From assembly GCA_902803275.1 (NCBI GenBank), contig CADCPE010000030.1:1-12341 (forward strand): DNA of 12,341 bases. Direction: 5' to 3'. The DNA is from an uncultured Erysipelotrichaceae bacterium (lineage in GTDB: Bacteria; Bacillota_I; Bacilli_A; Erysipelotrichales; Erysipelotrichaceae). Position numbers and translations under genes: made by a program. The first letter of the stretch is position 1, and each line of letters begins with the position of its first letter. The notes under the pieces are model-generated. The model was not told where the DNA came from. It worked only from the letters and a program-made list of their open reading frames with translations, and made no database searches. Below are positions 7,172-12,341 of the stretch, piece after piece.

Positions 7172-8128
7172 ATGACTTTAGACATCAAAAAGAAAATACC
7201 TGTTAATGGAATAATGCAGAGACTGCACATTGTGAGCAATGACACATCACTTCCTGTGCTGCTTTTTCTTCACGGCGGACCGGGAGTCGTCAACCGTCAC
7301 AGCATCATGACTGATCACAAGGATCTTCTGGATTCTTTCACCATTGCGACCTGGGACCAGAGGGGCACAGGCGGCTCCTATGCGGGCGTCGACGTCAAGA
7401 CGCTAACGATCGACCAGCTGGTGGAAGATGCCAGGGTGGTCGTGGAATATCTGTGCTAGCATTTTAAGAAAGACAGGATCTTCGTTATCGGCGGAAGCTG
7501 GGGAAGCCTTCTGGGCATAAGACTTGCCTACGCCCATCCAGAACACATCGGCGCCTTTGTGGGCTTCGGACAGTTTGTCAGCGGTGAAAAAAACGAGGCC
7601 CTGAGCTATCAGTATACCCTTGAAGCCGCAAAGGAAGCCGGCGACAAAAAGGCAGTCGAGGAACTTGAAAAAGTCGGTCCTCCTGTCAAGGGAATGTATA
7701 AGGGCGGTTTTGACGGCATGATGGTACAGCGCAACCTCATGATGAAGTACGGCGGCTATTCAAAAGCGGAAGAAAAACGAAGCTATATGGAATCATTCGT
7801 GAAACCGATGCTGCTGTCAGGCGAATACAGCCTCCCCGATCTGTTAGGGATCGTGTTTGGCTATAAGAAGGTCCTGAAAGCCATGTGGCCGGAACTTGGA
7901 GCCGAGGATCTCAGCCGTTATACTTCCTTCGATGTTCCGATCCTGGTCTTTGATGGCAAACTGGATATGAACACACCGGCGCAGCTAGTTGAAGAATGGT
8001 TCGAAAAGATCGAAGCGCCTGAGAAGGAACTCATCTGGTTTGAAAATTCCGGACATAATCCGATGGGTGATGAACCTGAGAAATTCAAAAGGCTTCTCAG
8101 AGAAAAACTTTCCAAATATCCTGCCTGA
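7172..8128 (+). pseudogene. Alpha/beta hydrolase (proline iminopeptidase-like, S33 type) interrupted by an in-frame TAG
   Basis: One continuous frame of 318 codons holds a whole hydrolase except for TAG at codon 96 (7457-7459). Before it are the HGGPG oxyanion-hole motif (codons 34-38) and WDQRGTGGS (61-69), both typical of the prolyl aminopeptidase group. After it are the nucleophile motif GGSWGS with Ser109, the acid in KLDMNTP (Asp265) and the SGH histidine (His295), so the catalytic triad is otherwise intact. The family cleaves N-terminal proline or other small amide and ester substrates in the cytoplasm. The first part (95 residues) lacks the nucleophile. A restart at the GTG at 7559 would also lack it, so neither fragment should work alone. 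AAAGAGG (7157-7163) lies 8 bases before the ATG. No other stop or frameshift is seen, which suggests a recent nonsense change (for instance from CAG or AAG), a sequencing error or suppression. The gene is divergent from the EIIC-EAL gene. Confidence 0.8.
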
Positions 8129-8149
8129 TCTGATCGGCAGGATTTTTTA
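8118..8149 (+). terminator. Intrinsic terminator after the hydrolase
   Basis: ATCCTGCC (8118-8125) pairs perfectly with GGCAGGAT (8136-8143) around a 10-base loop, followed by a run of six T. The stem overlaps the last codons and the TGA of the hydrolase frame. It separates that gene from the ABC importer operon. Confidence 0.85.
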
Positions 8150-8187
8150 TCATGAGAATTCGTGTCTGTTAAGCGTCTCTGTTAGTT

Positions 8188-8193
8188 TATAAT
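8188..8193 (+). promoter_or_regulatory. -10 element of the ABC importer operon, placed for a leaderless transcript
   Basis: A perfect TATAAT is followed by AGTTTT and then ATG at 8200, so the predicted first transcribed base is the A of the start codon. The best -35 match (CTGTTA at 8166-8171, 16-base spacer) is only 3 of 6. No Shine-Dalgarno precedes the ATG. Confidence 0.55.
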
Positions 8194-8199
8194 AGTTTT

Positions 8200-9036
8200 A
8201 TGGATAAAAACCGTATTGCAAAGACAATAATAAGTTTTGCGCTGATTGTCTTTTTTTTGAGCGGATGTACAAAAAGAACAGAGGTCGTCTCAATCGATGA
8301 CGTCAATGATCTGCACGGCTTAAGTGTCGGGACCATACTGGCATGGGAATGCGATTATCTTCTGACCCCAAGAGAGGATCTTGTCCTTTACCGTTATGAT
8401 CAGATCTCAGACATGCTGATGGCGCTGAACTACGACAAGATCGATGCGATCGCCGTCGACATTCTGTTATGGAACCTGATCGATGACGCATCTAACGGAC
8501 TTAAAATGATCGAACCGGCTTTCGGTTACACCGGATATCTGCTCTATGCGCGTCCTGAGCTGAAGGATTTTGTTGATGAATACAATGCGTTCCTAAAGGA
8601 ATTCAAAAAAACCGAAGAATATAAGGATCTTATAGACAGGGAACTTTCTTTTGATGGAAATTATGAATCACCGGATATTCCCTTGACCGGCAAAGGCAAG
8701 ACGATCAGAGTCGCCTCTGATATTGCCGGCTATCCTCGCGCTTTTTATGATGTTGAAAACAGTGAAGTCTGCGGATTTGACTTCGAAGTACTGAAGCGCT
8801 TTGCGAACGAATACGACTATCAGCTTGATATCGTGATGACCGACTTCAACGACGGCTATGCCGGCCTCAACAGCGGCATCTATGATGTCCTGATCGGCTA
8901 TCTTTCTGACACATATAGAGAAGAAGTTGAAAAGATCGGTTTCCTTGTTTCCGACACATTTGATTACGTGCCGCTTGTCTTTGTATGCAAGGAAACGACC
9001 GGAAATATCGAAGTCGATATGGATTCACTTGAATAG
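8200..9036 (+). CDS. Amino-acid ABC transporter solute-binding lipoprotein with permuted lobe order
   Basis: 278 residues. The N-terminus is a lipoprotein signal with charged residues, a hydrophobic core at 9-21 and lipobox LSGC with Cys23, so it should be lipid-anchored outside the membrane. Residues 31-150 match the second half of a family 3 solute-binding protein (DLHGLSVGT, ALNYDKIDAIAVD with Asp87, then the terminal helix FKKTEEYKDLID). Residues 166-264 match the first half (KTIRVASDIAGYP, CGFDFEVLKRFANEY, then YREEVEKI with Arg240). The usual order is thus reversed. Arg240 and Asp87 correspond to the residues that hold the carboxylate and amino group of amino-acid ligands in the family. 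I recall this lobe order from Bacillota proteins in which it runs straight into the permease; here they are separate genes. No in-frame ATG, GTG or TTG lies between the stop at 8170-8172 and 8200, so the start is secure despite lacking a ribosome site. It is the first gene of a three-gene operon. Confidence 0.88.
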   Translation: MDKNRIAKTIISFALIVFFLSGCTKRTEVVSIDDVNDLHGLSVGTILAWECDYLLTPREDLVLYRYDQISDMLMALNYDKIDAIAVDILLWNLIDDASNGLKMIEPAFGYTGYLLYARPELKDFVDEYNAFLKEFKKTEEYKDLIDRELSFDGNYESPDIPLTGKGKTIRVASDIAGYPRAFYDVENSEVCGFDFEVLKRFANEYDYQLDIVMTDFNDGYAGLNSGIYDVLIGYLSDTYREEVEKIGFLVSDTFDYVPLVFVCKETTGNIEVDMDSLE

Positions 9037-9046
9037 GAGGAGATAG

Positions 9047-9742
9047 ATGGAAGCTTTCTTTAAAAATATCCTGCTCAGGATATATCAGACTTTCATTTTT
9101 GAAAAACGTTACCGTTTCTTTCTGGAAGGACTTGGAAATACGCTCCTTCTGACGCTTTCCAGCTTTTTTATCGGTACACTGTTTGCCATAGTTCTTTGTG
9201 CCATGGCCAAAAGCGCAAACAAGACCCTCAACAAAACAGCAAAGATCATCACTTCACTCTTTGTCGAAGTACCGTCGATGGTCCTTCTGATGATCATGGT
9301 CTATATCATCTTTGGCCATTCTGTCCTGCCGGTCATGCTGGTAGTGATATTCGGTCTTTCCTTGAAAGCCGGTGCCTATCTCTCTGAGATCTTCTATGCA
9401 GCCATCAATACCGTTTCTCCGGGCGAGATCGAAGCCGCCAGCACTTTAGGCATGAGCAAGTGGCAGGCTTTCCGCCTGGTCATGCTTCCGCAGGCCGTTC
9501 AGACAGCTTTGCCGCTATATAAGAATCAGTTCATCGTGACCATGCAGGAGACCTCTATCGTAGGCTATCTGGCGATCATCGATCTGACCAGGGCATCATC
9601 GATCGTTTCATCAAGGACGATGGACGCCTTCTTCGGCATCATTGCCGTCACGATCATCTACTTTGTGATCGGCTTTATCGCCAAGACGTTTTTTGACCTT
9701 ATAGGCAAAAAGAAGCATATCGAACAGGAGGTGAACGCATGA
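9047..9742 (+). CDS. Amino-acid ABC transporter permease (HisM/GlnP type)
   Basis: 231 residues, the usual family length, with hydrophobic helices at about 31-54, 70-90, 93-112, 160-180 and 195-217. The cytoplasmic coupling motif EAASTLGMSKWQAFRLVMLP lies at 129-148 and shows the conserved EAA, Gly135 and Leu-Pro spacing that docks on the ATPase. The pattern at 22-36 (YRFFLEGLGNTLLLT) is the normal beginning of this family's membrane domain. The AGGAGG at 9035-9040 overlaps the upstream TAG stop by two bases and lies 6 bases before the ATG, so translation is coupled to the solute-binding gene. It forms the membrane channel, presumably as a homodimer, because no second permease gene is present. 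The amino acid carried cannot be told from the sequence. Confidence 0.94.
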   Translation: MEAFFKNILLRIYQTFIFEKRYRFFLEGLGNTLLLTLSSFFIGTLFAIVLCAMAKSANKTLNKTAKIITSLFVEVPSMVLLMIMVYIIFGHSVLPVMLVVIFGLSLKAGAYLSEIFYAAINTVSPGEIEAASTLGMSKWQAFRLVMLPQAVQTALPLYKNQFIVTMQETSIVGYLAIIDLTRASSIVSSRTMDAFFGIIAVTIIYFVIGFIAKTFFDLIGKKKHIEQEVNA

Positions 9743-10821
9743 TCGACATCAGGAATATCACCAAGAGTTTTGAGAACGGACCGATCCTGGAGAATGTTTC
9801 ATTGAATATCAAGAAAGGCGAAACGATCGTCATCATCGGCGGTTCAGGCTGCGGCAAGAGCACACTGCTTCGCTGTATAAACAGGCTCATCACTCCTGAA
9901 AAAGGCGAGATCTATATCGACGGAGAAAACATCCTCGATCCGAATATAGACATCGATAAAGTACGACGCAAGATGGGAATGGTCTATCAGCACTTCAATC
10001 TGTTTTCCCATCTCAATATCCTGGAAAACATCATTCTGGCTCCTGTTGAAGTAAATAAAATGAACCGGGAAGATGCGATCGCCGAGGCCAAACAGCTTTT
10101 GAATCGGGTCGGTCTTTCAGGCAAGGAATATCAGATGCCTTCACAGCTTTCGGGCGGTCAGAAACAGAGAGTTGCCATCGCCAGGACTCTGGCTATGCAT
10201 CCGGAGGTTATCCTGTTTGATGAACCGACCAGCGCTCTAGACCCGACCATGGTCGATGAAGTTGAGAACGTCATCAAGGACCTTGTCGATGAAGGCATGA
10301 CCAGCGTCATCGTTACTCACGAGATGAGGTTTGCCCGCAACGTCGGCAGCAGGGTCATTTTCCTGGCCAACAGGCACATCTACGAGGAAGGAACACCGAA
10401 CGAGATCTTTGATCATCCGCAGAAGCCTCTGACTCAGCGCTTCCTGTATCGTTCCAGAATGTTTGAAAAGGAACTGCTTAAAGAAAGTCTCGATCTCTAC
10501 AGCCTGTCAAGCGAGATGAAGAAATTCCTTTCCGGCTATCAGTACAGCAACGAACAGCTGAAACTCATATCAATCATAGATGACGAACTGCTTTACCCGC
10601 TTTTCAACCATCCTGAAGGTGTAGAAAATGCGACTATAAGATTGCTGTGTTCAGACAACTCGACTTCGCATATGATGCAGATATATCTGCCAAGCATCAA
10701 ATCCGATCCTTTGAAGGAACCTTATCTTGATGAACTGAACATCAACATCCTTGAACATTTTTCACACTTTGTTTTCAGTAAGCCTACTGAAAACGGCTAT
10801 ATAGTGAATATCCAGATGTAG
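9739..10821 (+). CDS. Amino-acid ABC transporter ATPase (GlnQ/HisP type) with C-terminal extension
   Basis: 360 residues. Residues 1-235 are a complete ABC ATPase: Walker A GGSGCGKST at 34-42, Q-loop Gln84 (MVYQHFN), signature LSGGQKQR at 137-144, Walker B VILFDEP at 157-163 with catalytic Glu162, SALD at 165-168 and switch His194. It powers the permease from the cytoplasmic side. The start overlaps the permease stop as ATGA, and AGGAGGTGA at 9726-9734 is a near-ideal ribosome site, so the two are tightly coupled. GlnQ and HisP end near residue 240-258; here about 125 more residues follow (236-360), first helical, then an alpha/beta-looking region from about 287. I do not recognise this part. 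It has no clear resemblance to the NIL domain of MetN. A regulatory role is possible. No good terminator is visible in the 66 bases before the convergent gene. Confidence 0.94.
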   Translation: MIDIRNITKSFENGPILENVSLNIKKGETIVIIGGSGCGKSTLLRCINRLITPEKGEIYIDGENILDPNIDIDKVRRKMGMVYQHFNLFSHLNILENIILAPVEVNKMNREDAIAEAKQLLNRVGLSGKEYQMPSQLSGGQKQRVAIARTLAMHPEVILFDEPTSALDPTMVDEVENVIKDLVDEGMTSVIVTHEMRFARNVGSRVIFLANRHIYEEGTPNEIFDHPQKPLTQRFLYRSRMFEKELLKESLDLYSLSSEMKKFLSGYQYSNEQLKLISIIDDELLYPLFNHPEGVENATIRLLCSDNSTSHMMQIYLPSIKSDPLKEPYLDELNINILEHFSHFVFSKPTENGYIVNIQM

Positions 10822-10887
10822 GACCGTTTATATTTATCGCAATATTAAAACCATTTAATACCGATGTTTTGTTGTATTACTGACTGT

Positions 10888-12267
10888 TCAACGATCTTGC
10901 GGCATCTCGCTGACGATCTCGTTTCGTACAAACCTGCCTTCGTTGAATGAGGTAACCAGTTTTGATCCGCTGCATACACAGTTGGAGATGAAACTTTCAC
11001 ATCTTGAAAGAATATATACTGCATAAAGATAGTTGACGGTCGTGTCCTCTACCGAAGCATAATAGGCAGGGCCTGTATAAGTCTTCTTCTCAAGATCGGA
11101 GATGTACTTTAAGCCCTTGAAGTCTGAAATCCTGTGCCTTTCCTGTGCTACGGCAAGCACCTTTCCCGGGAAGGCATTCAGCATTATCTCCAGAAAATTC
11201 GTATCTTCCGTTGCGACAAAGATCTTGTCATATCCGTATTTTTCCATTCTTTCATTTATGATCCTGATACAGTCATCGATCGATGCCGGGTTATAGCTGC
11301 CCTTATAGTTGGCGATGATGATATCAGTGCCCCTTAGCAGTACGCCCAATACCTTCTTGTCGCCGATAATCTGATCGGCATATTCCTTCATCTGTTGAAC
11401 GAACGTATCTTTCAGCATGTTAAGCTTGACATCAGAACGGCACATATCCATGAAGTGGTTCAGAAGAAAGGCATTGAAACTCTTCACATAGATCGTGTTG
11501 TTCTCGTTTGAGTCTTCAGGAACTTCGCCGATATTGAAGTATTTGGTCAGCAGTTCGTTGCTGAAACGGGTGCTGTTTGGTTCGATAAAAGGCTTGATGT
11601 TATAACGATCCAGCGCTTTGCTTATAGAGCTGTATGTAGACAGTATGCTTCCGATACCTTCGGTCTTGCGGATCATGATCGAAAGATATTTAATTTTTTC
11701 TATCGGTTCACTGGTAAGCCATTGCATGATAAACAGTGAATGGAACAGATCGAAGGTGCTGTATCTCTGCGGATCTTCAAAATAAGGGTAATGTTCGTGC
11801 TGAACATACAGACAATTATCGGTCTGTGGCTTACCGGCAAATTTTACTTTTCCGTTTAGCCACGGGAACAGGTGCATGTTTGCGTTTCTGCATGTCACCT
11901 GCATCTTTGTGTTTTTTAATGCCAGGCCTGCAATGACCGCTGTATATTCGTTTGTTTCTTCAAAGAATATTTCATCAAAACCCTCCAGCAGGTACATGTT
12001 GATCTTGCTCAGATCGTTTTCGTCATAGAAATAATACGGCGGATAAAGCATCTCGCTTAAAAAGAAATCACTGTCCGGAAAAGCTGGATCCTTTTTGGCT
12101 CTTACATCATTGTCTTCATAGACAAGATCATAATCATAGCCTTCCCCTTCTACATGGAACCGTTTTTCTCCCATGAGCACATACTTGAGCGCATTGTGAA
12201 AGACATTTCGGTCGTTGTTCAGTTTACGGTAATTGATATTGTAATCATAATCGGTGACAGTAAGCAT
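10888..12267 (-). CDS. Putative glycosyltransferase, O-fucosyltransferase-like superfamily
   Basis: 459 residues, soluble, with no signal peptide or membrane helix. The C-terminal half resembles the donor-binding part of GT-B fucosyltransferase-like enzymes (NodZ, FUT8, O-fucosyltransferase group): VLGVLLRGTD at 306-315 corresponds to the HxRRGD-type motif, with Arg312 as the likely GDP-sugar phosphate contact; KIFVATEDTNFLEIM at 348-362 is the following strand and helix; YILSRCESFISNCVCSGSKL at 418-437 matches the late 'sensitive-to-nucleotide' strand and Ser-rich loop. I recall similar RGTD-bearing proteins in bacterial surface polysaccharide loci. The N-terminal half (1-300) is not recognisable to me beyond a mixed alpha/beta pattern. 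No neighbouring polysaccharide gene is visible on this side; the locus may continue past base 12341. The start has AGGG 8 bases upstream. Sugar, acceptor and activity are inferred and unproven. Confidence 0.65.
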   Translation of the reverse strand: MLTVTDYDYNINYRKLNNDRNVFHNALKYVLMGEKRFHVEGEGYDYDLVYEDNDVRAKKDPAFPDSDFFLSEMLYPPYYFYDENDLSKINMYLLEGFDEIFFEETNEYTAVIAGLALKNTKMQVTCRNANMHLFPWLNGKVKFAGKPQTDNCLYVQHEHYPYFEDPQRYSTFDLFHSLFIMQWLTSEPIEKIKYLSIMIRKTEGIGSILSTYSSISKALDRYNIKPFIEPNSTRFSNELLTKYFNIGEVPEDSNENNTIYVKSFNAFLLNHFMDMCRSDVKLNMLKDTFVQQMKEYADQIIGDKKVLGVLLRGTDIIIANYKGSYNPASIDDCIRIINERMEKYGYDKIFVATEDTNFLEIMLNAFPGKVLAVAQERHRISDFKGLKYISDLEKKTYTGPAYYASVEDTTVNYLYAVYILSRCESFISNCVCSGSKLVTSFNEGRFVRNEIVSEMPQDR

Positions 12268-12300
12268 CCGTTTGTCCCTTACCTTTCATTATTTAAAAAT

Positions 12301-12306
12301 ATTATA
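12301..12306 (-). promoter_or_regulatory. Possible -10 element of the glycosyltransferase gene
   Basis: A perfect TATAAT on the - strand lies 33 bases before the ATG and would give a leader of about 27 bases that includes the AAAGGTAAGGGA ribosome-site region. No convincing -35 is seen at 16-18 bases upstream, so this is tentative. Confidence 0.35.
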
Positions 12307-12341
12307 ACTCGTCTGAAAACAAGATCGCTTTATGCATGGCA

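Noticed and set aside
7457..7459. TAG as pyrrolysine or a reassigned codon
   Set aside because: TAG is the natural stop of the solute-binding protein and the ATPase in this window, and no hydrolase of this type is known to me to need pyrrolysine. Nonsense mutation or sequence error is simpler.
7559..8128. A separate downstream gene starting at the GTG at 7559
   Set aside because: It is in the same frame as the hydrolase, starts after the nucleophile serine, has no ribosome site, and codons 97-129 upstream of it also encode recognisable hydrolase sequence.
10843..10860. Small hairpin TATTAAA/TTTAATA between the ATPase and glycosyltransferase genes as a shared terminator
   Set aside because: The stem is only A-T pairs and has no T run on either side. 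I see no convincing terminator in this 66-base gap.

Overview
The window looks like a chromosomal stretch from a low-to-moderate GC Gram-positive bacterium (Bacillota). The signs are purine-rich Shine-Dalgarno sites (AGGAGG before the permease, AGGAGGTGA before the ATPase), a lipoprotein-anchored solute-binding protein, a lactose/cellobiose-type PTS membrane domain, and short intergenic regions with intrinsic terminators. A gut-associated lineage such as Erysipelotrichaceae or Lachnospiraceae would fit, but that is a judgement from protein style and not a match. TAA, TAG and TGA all end genes here, so nothing suggests a recoded stop. I saw no mobile element, CRISPR array, tRNA or rRNA, and no gene-free stretch above about 110 bases apart from the window ends.

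Layout. Bases 1-1956 (+) hold the end of a DUF401-type membrane transporter and, 24 bases later, a probable TIM-barrel protein of unknown function, closed by a bidirectional terminator. Bases 1995-7062 (-) hold two large membrane signalling proteins, each with its own transcription signals. The first read on that strand (4972-7062) fuses a PTS EIIC sugar-binding membrane domain to a c-di-GMP phosphodiesterase-type EAL domain. The second (1995-4868) is a MscS-type channel with two predicted extracellular sensor regions. Bases 7172-8128 (+) carry a proline-iminopeptidase-like alpha/beta hydrolase interrupted by one in-frame TAG. Bases 8200-10821 (+) are a compact three-gene amino-acid ABC importer operon: solute-binding lipoprotein, permease and ATPase. 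Bases 10888-12267 (-) encode a probable glycosyltransferase of the O-fucosyltransferase-like superfamily, convergent with the importer.

How the genes might work together. The ABC operon is a self-contained uptake system. Its solute-binding protein has its two lobes in permuted order and its ATPase has a C-terminal extension of about 125 residues. The EIIC-EAL protein has no EIIB or EIIA domain and no PTS partner gene here, so it reads better as a sugar-responsive c-di-GMP switch than as a classical transporter. The transporter/TIM-barrel pair may be an uptake-and-metabolism unit. Nothing ties the blocks together beyond adjacency.

The points most worth following are the EIIC-EAL fusion, the dual-sensor MscS channel, two genes whose -10 elements sit so close to the start codon that leaderless mRNAs are likely, and the nonsense codon in the hydrolase.
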